DNA of 64,000 nucleotides from positions 1 through 64,000 of the forward strand of contig JACKQL020000016.1 in assembly GCA_018296165.2 (NCBI GenBank). Direction: 5' to 3'. The position numbers and the translations under genes are program-made. Of this stretch, positions 35,555 through 47,684 are shown in pieces. The notes below the pieces were generated by a model. That model searched no databases. It had not been told where the DNA came from and saw only the letters and a program-made list of their open reading frames with translations. Source of the stretch: Termitomyces sp. T153. Lineage: Eukaryota > Basidiomycota > Agaricomycetes > Agaricales > Lyophyllaceae. How positions within the stretch are numbered: the stretch's first letter is position 1; each line of letters starts with the position of its first letter.

Positions 35555-36637
35555 TGTCATGATCCACTCCTGGACCTCAAAACCTTCTCCCAGAACACCC
35601 CCACCCCTCCAGAACTTCCCCCAGCTCATTCCAGCCTTTGTTAACCCATGGAACCTATGCTGGCTAACTCTGACACTTCTTTGGCAAACCCTGATAACCT
35701 TCTGGCAAATCCCAGCACATTTCCTATGGGCCTCCTCAGCTCTCTCTCTCACCTATGAGGCCCCTGAACCTCTTTGACACTTCTTCTGGCCTAGGCATAT
35801 ATTACTAAACCACCCCCACAATCCACACAACTACTGCAGATGCAGAGCTCCTCAATGACTGCAGGATAGACTGCATTCCCATTAGATACCATCAGAATGT
35901 CACTGTGGCCCACTCTCCAATCAGAGCTGACAACTGACAACTCTGCACAGCTCCAATGAGCCCTGCCATTGTGCCCTTAGTTCCAAGAGGAAGTCCAGTA
36001 GTTAGTATATAAGGGATATAGCATCTGTTACTTTAGTCTTGATATTGCTTTACTTGGTTTCCTGTGTTTTGTGTTTCTTTCTATTATGTTTCCTGGTCTC
36101 ATCTCTATTCCTAGCTTTAGTCTCAGATCCATTTCTTTCTCCATTCTGTCTTGTCTCAACTTTGTCTTGTCTTGTCCACCTCTGCTTTTTTTATTGTTCT
36201 TAAGTTCCTTTCAATTCTGATGTTATTACAAACTCTGTGTATATGCTATGACCCTTCAAACATTCATACAAGAACTCTGGACCTTGCCTTATGCTCAGCC
36301 CCAGAATCCATCACATTTAATTGATTCTCCCTCAAACTCTGGCTCTGCTCTCATCACTTATAAAGCCTCCACTTACCCTATAGTCCACACACTTGCTTAT
36401 GAACTTGTACCTGATGCTCACCCAAACCCTACATGTAATATACTTAGTCTTAGACTTCCTTGGACCACCCTGGACTTGCTCATGGACTTGCTCAGACCAC
36501 TCCCCCTAGCTCCTCCTTACAAGTATCTGAAGTCCAAACCCTCCTTAGAGTGCTAGATTATAAGCGCAAAACATTGTGTCTGCCTAGTAAGGACTCACCC
36601 AGTTAAGCTGAGCTCCTGTGGTCAGTAGAACCTGATA
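35555..36637 (+). repeat. E1 5' LTR
   Basis: 1,083 bp, TGTCATGATCC...AACCTGATA (terminal CA decayed to TA). TATATAA at 36,006-36,012 precedes the predicted RNA start AGTCTTGATATT (36,035-36,046) by 29 nt. It aligns along its length with the 3' LTR and with the CpG-rich LTRs of E3. Confidence 0.9.
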
Positions 36638-36638
36638 T

Positions 36639-36650
36639 AATATCAAGACT
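36639..36650 (+). promoter_or_regulatory. E1 self-complementary primer-binding site
   Basis: AATATCAAGACT, one base after the 5' LTR. It is the exact reverse complement of AGTCTTGATATT at the predicted start of R (36,035-36,046), the arrangement used for self-priming in the Tf1/sushi group. Confidence 0.7.
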
Positions 36651-38091
36651 CCACCTTACTCTGTTCTCAATGTCTGTGTATAACTCTGCATACAACTATG
36701 CTGGCTACCTAACCAACATCTATAGTTGGCTAGTCTCTAGAAGTCAGTATGCCCCACTCTATCCAGGCTCACTTGCAGGTTACTACATTCTTCATCACTG
36801 AACCCCAGACCCAAACCAGGCCTTCTATGCTCTCTCCATCAGCCAAAGAATACCCCTGGGCTGGCACTGCACCCTAACATTCCCTGCTGATGGCAATTAT
36901 TCCTGCATGTACTCTAGAGGATTTTCTGGAGCACCTTTAGCACTACCCAACGCCACTTACCTTCTATCCACTCAACTCATTACTACATGTACCCTGTCCT
37001 CACTGTGGTCTCAACTCCTCTGAAGCAACCAGATAACTATTCCTCTCTTAACTGCCATTTCCCACTCAAACTCTTCCTTCCTCTAGACAGCAATGAGTTG
37101 AAGCCTACATGCAGCAGTGCAACAAAGTCCTCTGCTCCCTCCATCTCTTCTTCACAGAGTTTGCAAGACATGCTCATGCCCTCCTTGTCAGCTTAGGTTA
37201 TCACAACACCCCAGCAACTTCAGAGGTCTGAGCAGATCACCTCCTTGACTTCTACAAATGCTATCTGCAAGGAAACCTCCCCAAAACTATGCAAGGCATC
37301 TTGGGAATTGACACCAATCTCCAGAATGAGCTTTATGCCCTGGTCAAAGAAATTTACATTAGCTCAAATCTCCATCAGTTTGAAGATTCTCTAGACCCTG
37401 CCTACTCCTTCTACATACAATGAGGAGAATCCACCACAGCATGAAGCAACACTCTGCCCCCCATTCTCCATCAACAAGAAGAGCTCAATGCTATATCCAA
37501 TATTCTGAAGAACCTCAACTCTGCTGGAGGACCTTTTGACCAACCTGCCACTCATATCTTAGCTCTCTCTGCTTGCTCCTAAGCAAACTTTGTCCCCAGC
37601 ACCTTCTATACTTGGGACCAATCCATCACTCCCAAGCCCTGTACTTAGAGGCCCCCTCCACGCATTGACAATGACAACCAAACTCTCTCCTACATCAACA
37701 AGCCCAGCAACTCCAGCAAAGAACCCACTCCTTACAACAGCCCTCTCTGAAACAGACCTCCCCACCTTAACCTCTATGCTTCTTATGGAGAAACGCTCTC
37801 CAAAATGTCCCTCAACCCTGCTAAAATGCCTTAGCTCCTCTGCATCAACTCACAGGCTCTAGAGAACATTGATATCTCTTCTTTAATAACCCTCCTCATC
37901 TCCTACCAGTCCTGCTACCCAACTCCTCTACTAACAACAATTACTTTGGACCACCAACCTCTAGGAGACCCCCTCTCCCTTGCTAGGCCCAGAGCCCTCT
38001 CCCAGACAATGCTGGCCAATCTCCAGAAAGTGGACTTTCCAACAGCAGACCTCTAGGCAGATGGGGCCTGGCCATGGACAATGTCAGGTTC

Positions 38092-40160
38092 CACTGACTA
38101 CAGAGGCTCAGCTATACTAGGCAAGTCCTGATAAGGCAGATGCAATGTCCTGCTAATGTGCTCCTATGCTGCCTAGTGCAGTGCAAGAAACCTAAAAGAG
38201 AACCCTGGCACTAGTTGCTAGATAGAGTAGCTGGTAGTAGGAAGTTAATAATAGAGGGCAAGTCAGTAACCGTCCCAGAGAACAAGAGCAAGAGCTGTGT
38301 TATAAGGTGGAGTTGAGAGGAGTTGCTATTGCTAGCCTAAGTTGCTAGTGACTGAAAGGAGAATGGGTGAAGGCAGGAAGCATTGCTAAGACAAAGTGAA
38401 CTCTTAATGGTGGTAGGAGAGTGAGGGAATAGAATAGAAAGGGGGAAACAGTAATGGGGAGATGAAATCAGGGAACAAATGTAAACTAGTCACTAGCTGC
38501 AGTTGCTAATGTCGCTAAGTTGAGATAACACAAAGGGCACCCACAGTTGGTACTGCACTAGGTCAAGGTCAAAGTTGGTAAGACTTGTTAATAAGTCAAA
38601 GTCAATGGCAAGTGAAGGAATAGAGTGAAGGTAGAGGCAAAGTGTACTCTCAAGCTAGTAGGCTTAGAGATAGACAGGTTCGATTTGAGGGGGATTTATT
38701 TGATGGTGGAGTGTCTATGTACAGGCAGTATTTATACAATTCAAAAGTATAGTATGGGAAAGTAAGCAAATAGTCACCACTAGTGATAGCGTCTGTCAAT
38801 GTGTTTATAGTTCATACAAGGCATTAGTCTGTAACTAAGTGAAAAATATAAGCAAAGTCTCTGCAGCATATAATTGCGAATAAACCCAAAAAAAAGAGTG
38901 AGTCCAATGTCAATACATGTCTGGCGATATGTCTGTGTATGGTAAGAGAAAGCCATTTTGTTGCTAAAGAGTCATCAGAGTTGCTAATAATTGTTGCTAG
39001 AAAAGGTCTTGGCCTTACTGTCCTAGACCCAAAGTCCAGGCTCCACATGATATTCCTCATAATCAATAAGTCTTGTGGTTGCTAAGATCCTGTGCAAGGG
39101 CTATGTCAATCCAGACTCTGGGCTGGGCCCCATGTGCTGAGTGTTGTGACTTGTGCCAAATTTAAAATAGTCAGCTGCCGCTAAGTCCAAAATGCCAAAA
39201 ATAGTGCTCAGCAATAACTGGGTCTTATCACTGTGCTTATAACCTAGCACTCTGGAGAGGGTGTGGAATGCAGGGACTTGCAAGGGGAGATCAGGGGGAT
39301 TAGTCCAAGCAAGCCTGGAGTGGACTGGAGAAGTCTAAAACCAAGTATAAAGTTTGTAGGCACATAAATGGACTGCAGGGTAAGTGGAGGCTTCACAAGT
39401 GATGGGAGTAGAGCCAGAGTTTGATGGGGGATCAATCAAGACTGATGAGTTCTGAGGCTGAGTGAGGGGCAAGGTCTGGAGTTGTTGTAAGAATGTTTAA
39501 AGGTTGTAGTGCATGTGCAGAGTTCTTAATAATGTTAGAGATGAAAGGAACTTAGAAAAATAAAGGAACAGAGATAGTCAAGACAAGATGAAGGCAAGAC
39601 AAGACAGAACAGAGAAGAGAGATAGATTCAAGACTAAAAATAGAAACAAAAATGAGACAAAAGGAAACACAAGACATAAGTAACCAGTTAATGTAATATC
39701 AAGACTAAGGTAACAAGCACTACTCTATGTCTTTATATACTGGCTACTGGACCTTCTTTGGGGTTGAAGTTGCAATGGTGGGGCTTGTCAGAGCCACATG
39801 AGGTGGATGAGTGTTGGTTCTAATTGGAGAGTGGGCTGCAGTAATATTCTGATGGGAATGCAGTCTGTCCCACAGTTGTTGAGGAACTCCAGAGTGGTCA
39901 TGTAAGTTGTGGGGTTGGTTGAGTGATGTATGTTTGGCCAGGAGAAGTGTTGGAGAGGCATGGGGGTCTTGTAAGCAAGAGGGAAAGCTAAGGAGGCCCA
40001 TAGAGGATGTGTGAGAGTTTGCTGAAGAAGTGTCAGAATTAGCTGGGGCAGGCAATGTGGGTTAACAAAGGTTGGGGTGAGTTGGGGGAGCATTGGGGAG
40101 TGCTCTGGAGAGGCAGGGTGACCTGGGGGAGGTCTGGAGGTACAGGAGCAGGTCGTGACA
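38092..40160 (-). repeat. S1: solo LTR (inverted), itself interrupted
   Basis: Begins TGTCAGGTTCC and ends GGTCGTGACA, which is the reverse complement of an E-family LTR. It is flanked by the 5-bp duplication GACAA (38,087-38,091 and 40,161-40,165). LTR sequence occupies about 38,092-38,153 and 39,234-40,160, together close to the 998 bp of S3. The intervening 1.08 kb is a separate insertion. Removing S1 with one GACAA restores the gag start ATG GAC AA|C TTT. Confidence 0.9.
38154..39233. mobile_element. X: unidentified insertion inside S1
   Basis: About 1.08 kb that splits the S1 LTR between ATGTCCTGC and (C)TGTGCTTATAACC. It is rich in TTGCTA/GTTGCTAG words, which also recur at 48,930-49,150, suggesting a second repeat family, perhaps a solo LTR. 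No coding frame or clear target duplication could be fixed, so the boundaries are approximate. Confidence 0.55.
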
Positions 40161-41165
40161 GACAACTTTCCTCCTCAACATGGCAATAGAAATAACTACT
40201 ATTACTACTACAATGCCAGACCCTTGCCTCAAACTCAAAACACTCAGGACAACACTTGTGATGCACTGGCTTGGAAAGGCAAGCTTGATATTCAAAAACT
40301 GGAATCCTTCATTGGTCACAACTTCCAAAAATGGAGAATCTTTCTAATGCAATGCCTCACAATGTTTCAAGCTAAGCCTATCACTTTCCAACTTGAGAGC
40401 TCATGGGTGGCCTTTGCCATGTTATATTTACAGAGCATTGCCTCAGCCATTATACAGCATTGCTCTAGTTTGTTCCTAACAACCCTATGCTCTCCAATTG
40501 GCTTGCTTTCACTCAGGAGTTCTCTAGTAAGCTTGGCATATTTGACACTGTAGCAGAGGCAGAGAAAAATCTATTCAACCTCCGGATGCATGACAACAAA
40601 CTACAACACCCTCCAATTCACCCTGTACTATATTCTACCTCAATGCATCAAGGATGTCCTCTGCCTTGCACCTAAGCAAACTATGTATGACAGGTACAAG
40701 GCACTTGTTATACAGGTCAATCAATGCTACTGGGAAGATCAGAGTGAAAACACAGCACTATGAACCACCTGGAACACCTTTAGCAATACCAACTGGCAGG
40801 CCAGAGAAATTAATGGAAATCAACCCTTCCTCCATCAACTCCACCAACCCTGCATCCCATCTCCTCCCAGGACAAGAACCTCCCAGTGCCAACCAACCCC
40901 TAGGACTCTACCCACCTGCTCAGCTCAATGCCACCAATCTTCACAAAGCTCTAGAGCCCCTGGACACCAACTCCAATAACTTCCAGGACTTCAACAATGT
41001 TCTAGACTCCATTGATGATTAAGAGGCTCTATGCATAAACAAGATTCAGAACAGGCCTTGATTTGACATGCCAAAGAAAACTCAAGAAAAGCAATGGAAG
41101 GAGGGTGCATGCATCCTATATGGTGAGCAGGAACATTTCATTGGTAGTTGCCCTAAACACTAGGT
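40161..41165 (+). pseudogene. E1 gag pseudogene with zinc knuckle
   Basis: Frames 40,155-41,022 carry a Ty3/gypsy capsid-type domain: NFQKWRIFLMQCLTMFQAKP, ESSWVAFAMLYLQ, then in a shifted frame NWLAFTQEFSSKLGIFDTVA and EAEKNLFNLRM. A nucleocapsid knuckle follows at 41,110-41,151 (C-x2-Y-x4-H-x4-C). Its second Cys is replaced by Tyr, consistent with TGT to TAT. Frameshifts and stops break the frame several times. Confidence 0.85.
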
Positions 41166-41389
41166 GATGGGATATGCTGTATAGATCATCAACAGGAAAG
41201 ACTGGAACTATCAGTTTATGGAAAACAAGTCAGTGGTTTAGGTCTCAAAGACACACTAGACCACAGATCAGACACCAATGTCTTCTTTGCTTTAGCCATA
41301 CTCCTCTGTGCAATAGTACTCTCTCCAGACAACCTCCCAGCACACCTTCCCTCCCACACCTCCCATACCCTCCTCCACACCACCCTCCT

Positions 41390-42156
41390 CTTCTCTGCCA
41401 ACTCCATCCCTACTCTGGTCAATAGTGGTGCCACTGACAACTTTATTAATGAATTCTTGGCAGTGCTCACTCCCCAACACCTCTAAAATCTCCCCACTCC
41501 AATCCTCCTCAAACTCTTTAATGGTGATTCCACCTCTGCCAGAGATATTACACATTGCATAAAGACAACTGTGACCTTTACCAATGGACAATGACAGAAC
41601 CTCTGATTATCAATCACTAAACTACACACCTTCACTCCCATCATTCTAGATTTTTCATGGCTCTGCTCCACCAACCCCCACATCAACTGGCCCAGCCTCA
41701 CCCTCTGCCTTGACCAAAATAGCTTGACCAACTCTGGACCAGTTCCCTTTTAAACACCCTCCAAGAACTCCAAAGGTATAACTGACACTCTTTAAATACT
41801 CCTACAGCTCTGCTTGAAGTCCACATGATTATTCATCATCAATGTCCAGCTTGACAGCTCTTCAATGGTTCTTCCTGCCTTCATTGATAGTGGTGCCTCC
41901 AGCACTTTCATCAGCAACCAGCTCAATCTCTGCTATAACAACTTTGACAAACTCCTCAAGCTGCAGCTTTTTGACAGAAGCTTCCTCAACCAGAATCACT
42001 CAATACTATAACAACATCCTCACTCTTGACAACAACTTAAAATTCCAGATCTGGCTTCTTATCATCCAACTCCCAACATCAACTCCAATTATGCTTGGAC
42101 TCCCATGGTTGCAGGACATCAACTCTGATATCAACTGGAGAAATCTCACCATGTGA
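41390..42156 (+). pseudogene. E1 tandem retropepsin domains
   Basis: Two aspartic-protease domains lie in series. The first has VNSGATDNFI (Asp replaced by Asn at codon 41,421-41,423) and the later strand PIILDFSWLCSTNPHINW. The second has IDSGASSTFI (Asp codon 41,886-41,888 intact) and PIMLGLPWLQDINSDINW. Each contains both the DSG-type active-site loop and the later hydrophobic-Gly-x-x-W-L motif in the same order, so this is a duplication of the whole domain rather than one split protease. Several stops interrupt both. Confidence 0.8.
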
Positions 42157-42541
42157 TTTCCTGGCTCTAAAGCAAGCCTAGTGGCTGCCATCCTCTTCTG
42201 CATCCAGTCCACTTCAGACTTCAACATCCTCAACCTCAATGCCAGCACCTCCAAAGCAACTCAAAGCCCCTCAACCCTCAAGGATGACTAAGAAAAGGAG
42301 GATGTCACACCTCTGCCCCAGCCCTTCTTGAACAAAACTTGATGGCTTTCCCAACATACTCAGGAATTGATACAAAGGCCTACAGTGCTCCAACCAATGA
42401 CACCCAACAACTCCAGACCCAGCCGCTGCCACTCCAACACCTACTCCCATTAATTCAGAGGCCCTTGACATCAAGATCATCAGTGCCATCTCCTTTGCAC
42501 ACATTCTACAAGATAGCACCCTTGCCTTTCAACTTCAAATT

Positions 42542-43995
42542 ATGCCAGCCCTATTAGAGAAATACCTCCATGCAGAAACTACCCTGCCAGAATCAAAAAC
42601 AGAGAAACAAATCCTACATAAAGTAGTTCTTCTAGAGTATCATAAATTTGCTGATGTGTTCTCTGAAGAAAGTGCAAAAGAACTTTCTCTGCACTGCTCC
42701 TACAATCATAAAATCAACTTCAAAGAAGGCACCTTGCCTCCATTTGGCAAGTCTACAACATGTCTGAAATCAAACTCTGGGCTCTGAAGAATTATCTTGA
42801 TGACATGCTTGGCAAAGGTTTCATATGCCCCTCAATCTCTGCCACCAGTGCTCTGATCCTATTTTTCAAGAAGAAGGATGGGTTCTCTCTGACACTGTGT
42901 TAATTACTGGAGACTCAACAAAGTCACCAAAAAGAACTGGTATCCTCTTCTCCTGATCAGAGACCTTGTTGACTGCCTCCACAGTGCCAAGATCTATATA
43001 AAAATAGACTTCCACTCTGGCTACAACAACATCTGGATTGCTCTGGAGCATGAATGAAAGACTGCCTTCCACACCCACTATGGCCTCTTCAAGTATCTAG
43101 TAATGCCCTTTAGAATGACTAACTCCCTCAGCACTTTTCAGTACTTCATAAACAATATCTTCTACAACATGAACAACATCTTTGTTATTGTGTACCTGGA
43201 CAATGTTCTGATCTACTCAAACTCATTGGAGGAACATCTGGAGCATGTCTGCCATGTCCTAGAATGACTCCAGAAAAAAACCTTCATGCCAAACCTGAAA
43301 AATGCTCATTTTACACTACAGAGGTTGAATACTCAGAGTTATCACCACTCCCAATGGCATATGCATGGATTCAGCTAAGGTCGAGGCCATTCTCAACTGG
43401 CCTCCACTTCAGAATGTCAAGGAAATATAGTCATTCCTAGGATTTGCTAACTTTTATTGCCAGTTCATCAACAACTACTCTGGAATCACTAAACCCCTCA
43501 ATCAACTCACACTAAAGAACACTCCTTAGGACTGGGACAGCAAGTGCCAAAGTGTATTCATCTTCCTCAAGAAAGCTTTCATCTTCATCCCAATTTTTTG
43601 CTATTTTAACCCCTCCCTACATTGTGCTTGAATGCAACACCTTTGACTATGCTATTGCTGGCATACTCTCCCAAATAGACTCTGCCAGCAAGGATCTCTG
43701 CCCTGTCACCTTTTACATCTGCTCAATGATCCCCACAGAGCTCAACTACAACATCTACAACAAAGAACTTCTTGCCATCATTGAAGCCTTCCACTGGTAG
43801 AAGGCTTACCTCAAGAGATCTCTGCACTGCATCCAAGTCTACTCCAATCATAACAACCTACAATACTTCACAACTATGAAACAATTCAGCTGCTGCTAAG
43901 CTTGCTGGTCCAAAACCCTCTCAGAGTACAACTTCACCATCCACTATTGCTCTGGACAATTTGGTGTGAAACCCAATGCCCTCATCTAGAGGCCT
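42542..43995 (+). pseudogene. E1 reverse transcriptase and RNase H pseudogene
   Basis: The region starts with a conserved linker (VVLLEYHKFADVFSEESAKEL), then the fingers/palm (YWRLNKVTKKNWYPLLLIRDL, IDFHSGYNNIWIA, HYGLFKYLVMPFRM). The catalytic motif is YLDN (tac-ctg-gac-aat at 43,193-43,204) instead of YLDD. The thumb ([20 protein letters not shown]) is followed by RNase H (ECNTFDYAIAGILSQID, ELNYNIYNKELLAIIEAFHW), where the first Asp is Asn. It ends near 43,995 with PNALI. Many stops. Confidence 0.88.
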
Positions 43996-44049
43996 AATGT
44001 GTACTCCAAGAAGTTGTTTGAGGCTGAGCAGAATGCATTCAACCATTGA

Positions 44050-44900
44050 GTAGTAATCTCTCCTGAGCATTTGCATGCCATGCTGAATATGATTGAAGAA
44101 GGGATCTTCCACCAAATCAGAAATGCACTCTCAGACTCCTTCTTCATCCAGCACAACCTTTGCAGCAACTCCTCTGATGCATCAACTATTGATGGTCACT
44201 TCATGCTATCTCCAGACCACCGCTTCCTACTCTGGAGTGGATGTATCTATACTCTGGACCACAAGTCCATTCACCTCAACATACTCTGGCAGCATTACAA
44301 TCACAAACTCTGAGAACACTCAAGAATTTGTAAGACTCTCTAACTCATGTCCAGAACCTACTTTTGGCCAGTAATGAAGAAGAACATCACACAATACATG
44401 AGGGCCTATAAACTATATCTCTGGGCCAAAGTAACCCACCACCACTCTTATGGCCTGCTGAAACCCCTCCCTGTTGGTTGCCACTCCTAGTCCTCAATAT
44501 CAATGAACTACATTGTCAAACTCCCCAACTTTGAAGGCTTCAATGCAATACTCATAGTTATCTGCCACCTCACAAAACAAGCCCTTTTCATCCCCTGCCA
44601 TATTACCAACAATGCTTTGGAGTTTGCCAAGCTATTTCTTGAAAATGTATTCTCTAAATATGGACTCTCAGATAACATTGTCTCCAATCACAGACCATTG
44701 TTTATCTTTTGCTTTTGGCAGTCATTATGCAAACCCCTCAGAATTAAGACCAATTTATTGACCGCCTATCACCCAGAGACTAATGGATAGACAGAACAAG
44801 TAAACCAGGCCTTGGAACAGTATCTCTGCCTCTACATTAACTATTTACAGAATGACTAGTATGCAGAACTCCCTCTTGCCAAATTTACTTATAATAACAT
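44050..44900 (+). pseudogene. E1 integrase pseudogene
   Basis: The H2C2 zinc-binding region is degenerate, with the expected Cys pair read as Tyr in YMRAYKLYLWAK. The catalytic core reads MNYIVKLPNFEGFNAILIVICHLTK, where the first catalytic Asp is lost; DNIVSNHRP, where the second Asp is Asn (codon 44,686-44,688); and TAYHPETNG then TAG then TEQVNQALEQYL, where a Gln codon is a stop (44,788-44,790). The element cannot have encoded a working integrase for a long time. Confidence 0.88.
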
Positions 44901-45149
44901 GCCTCACTCCACTACTGGAGTTTCCTCTTTCTATTCCAACAAGGGCTACAACCATCAACTCACTCTATTCCTCAAAGATATCCCCTCCCATATCACTCAC
45001 AAAGTCACTGAAGATTTCCGATCCCTCCACCAGTTCCTTTGGAACAAAATCAATACTGCTAATCAAGCCTGCTCCAAACATGCCAATATCCAACACAATC
45101 CCATCTTCAACTAGTCCTCTAGCACTCTGGTCTGGCTTGATTGACATAA

Positions 45150-45545
45150 CCTTATGACTTGGAAGCTCTCTATTAAGCTTGATCATAAGCAATTTGGTCC
45201 TTTCAAGATCCTCCAAAAGGTCTCAACATATGCCTACAAGCTCAACCTACCCTCAGGCCTGAAGGAGCTCCACTCCATCTTTCATGTCTGCCTCCTTGAG
45301 AAGTATGCTCTGGACTCCTTCCTCAGACAGTGCTCCAGTTGACTGCTCCCTGTCAAAGTTGAAGATGAATATCACTACAAAGTTGACCAAATCCTCAACT
45401 TCTGCCTAGTCTGAAGTTATCCCCATTACCTGGTCCATCAGAAGGGCTATAGACCCAAGGACAACACTTGGAAACTCCACAAAAACCTTGCTAGAGCCCC
45501 CACTGAGCTCTGGGACTTCTATTGATGATACTCTACCAAGCTCTG
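45150..45545 (+). pseudogene. E1 integrase C-terminus with chromodomain-like motif
   Basis: FGPFKILQKVSTYAYKLNLPS and LHSIFHVCLLEKY form the usual GPY/F-type module. Then VEDEYHYKVDQILNF and HYLVHQKGYRPKDNTWKLHKNL match the chromodomain pattern (E-Y-x-V-x-x-I-L ... Y-L-V-x-W-K-G-Y ... T-W-E). This places E1 among chromoviruses. Stops interrupt the frame. Confidence 0.85.
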
Positions 45546-45789
45546 GGACCTCTGAGACTAGTTGACACAGATGGCATTAGTAGGCATAACCCCTGCCTCT
45601 GGATTTATTAGAGATTCAACTCTTGTGAGTAATCCTCTACATGTTTTATTTGCTATCTCTTCACTCAGACTAAAAAATTTGATTACTCAGATCAGAAGTC
45701 CAAGAAAATCTTGTGAATAGACTATAAAATTATATAATGTTATGAAGAAGCCAATGTGGAGTACAAAATGAGTAGTCCAAGATCACTCT

Positions 45790-47470
45790 TTACTCTCTTC
45801 TCCCTAGAGCCAACTCTGCTATTCTTCCTACCAGGTCCACTTTTATCTGAGCCACCACCACTGCCAAAATCTCTGGATGGCTTGGGAGGGGTTCTCTAAT
45901 GTCTGTAACCAACACCTCCTACCATGCTCTCGAGTCTACTGTGGTCCTTCATCAATGTCCCACTAGCAAGTGCCTCATTTGCTCAACCCCCTACCTTAAC
46001 TCTAGTGAAAAGGTCTCCAGGCATCCTCAACAGCCCATCATGAATGGACCTGAGTGCAGCCAATGCTCCATCAAAGAGAATTTAGTGCTCTCTAGCTCAG
46101 TCTGTCAGGATGTGTCAGCATAGTAGGGATGAGAAATGAAACAAATGCATAGAGCACTCCTTGCCACTTTGAGGCTACTCATTGGTGAGCTACTCCTCCC
46201 ATCTTCTCCTTGCTTCTGCCATAGCTTAAGGCACCTCTATGTTGAGTACCTTCCAACCTACCTAAGCCTCTGACTCCTCTGACTGCACCTCCATCTTCCT
46301 CACACCCCATGCTTCTAGCTGGACCAACCACTCCTTCAGCTCCTGGATCTCCAGAGTTTGCTCCATAGCCCTCTAAGCAGCAACTCCCTGCTCTTGCTGC
46401 ACCACATCCCAATTCTCAGCCACTTGACAAATCTCCTTCTTTTGTGCCACCAACAGTCTCATCAACACCTTGACATGCTGCTACAACAGTTGCTCTGCCA
46501 TTGGGGGTGCTGACTCTGACACCTCTAGCACTGGAGGTGCAGGCCTGGGAGAGCTTGCCAAGCACCCCACAAGAATCCTCAAGCCTGAGAAGTACATGTA
46601 GGGCCCTGGGAGGCCTACCATTGTTGCTTTGACCCTGGGCTTCTTGCTGGGACTGGCTTTGGAGAGAGGGGATGCCCTGCACTTCTCCTTATCACATATA
46701 GTGAGTGCCTTCTTATATCCCCCTTATGGCAGCCTCATCTTTCTTGATGGAACCCCACTGCCCAACACCCTAGCCTTCTACCTATTTTCCAGCTGCTTCC
46801 TTACCCAAGCCTGCTTCTAAGCCTGCTCCATGGCCATATATGCTATCTGCCATTTCCTCAATATAGAACACCTCTCATGCCAGAGTTGACAAAGAAGGTA
46901 GACAGACAAGTCCCAGCAGGACCCCTCCACCAGTGCCTCAAACTTGCATTGCTCTCCATGCTAAATGCAAAGAGCATACTGGGCAGATGAATTTAGCTGG
47001 AACTTGACAAACTACTATGAGGGACTTATCAGAGCTTCCAACTGACACTATTCCAACATTGGGAGACTCCATGGCCATTCCAGCACCTCCACAAACTGCT
47101 CCAGTATCATCTCCACTTGTGGGATCTGCTGAGCATTGGAGACAACTTGGACCATCCCAGGGCCTAGGCTAGGCCTTGGCAACTACACAGGCTGTGCTGG
47201 GGCTAGTCAAATCAAAAACCCCAAGGCTTGAGGGAGGGCTCCTAGATGGCTCCACCACTGCTGCCAACAATTCTGCAAAAGAGTTAGTGTTACATAACAA
47301 TGGAGTGGAGCACTTACAACTCCAGTACATAGCATTGACTCTTCTCCTGTCCCACTACTAGTCAAACTCCTTCTCCCCTCATGCTTGGACCATGCATTGG
47401 CACTACTCCTATCTGAGGGTGGAGGAGTCAGGAATGCTGAGAACACAGAATATGAAGCTGAAGAAGACAT
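45790..47470 (-). pseudogene. E1 antisense gene (decayed homologue of the E3 antisense gene)
   Basis: On the strand opposite to gag-pol, between integrase and the 3' LTR. The start region MSSSASYS at 47,470 resembles MSSPSNPV of the E3 gene, with related sequence also upstream of it. A GTAAGT donor follows an EKEFD... frame at the matching position. The 3' end reads PEILAVVVAQIKVDL...GRRE then TAA (45,790-45,792), matching EILAVVRAQMEVDL...GRE of E3. HLLVGH and WxEVLVTD match SLLAGH and WWEVVAD. Many stops and shifts; clearly dead. Confidence 0.7.
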
Positions 47471-47670
47471 TTGGGAAGTTAGAGAGATACCGGAGTATGT
47501 CCTGATCCTTTTAATTTCTGGGAGGAGCTTCTTGATGAATGACAATTCTGCTTTAGCTTCATTTTTCATACTGCTGCTGCTGCTGTGGTTTGATCAATAT
47601 TGCTTGCACTTCAATTCCTATACCTCCACCAATTTCCAACTCATACCCTGTGCCTTAGGGCCTTGATACT

Positions 47671-47684
47671 GAAGGGGGGGGTGA
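47671..47684 (+). promoter_or_regulatory. E1 polypurine tract
   Basis: GAAGGGGGGGGTGA directly before the 3' LTR, the expected plus-strand primer; an almost identical tract is at the same place in E3. Confidence 0.8.

Noticed and set aside
36987..37862. Frames in the E1 leader as a separate gene
   Set aside because: Low-complexity Ser/Leu/Pro frames in CpG-depleted, T/C-rich DNA, with stops in every longer frame. Best treated as decayed element sequence.
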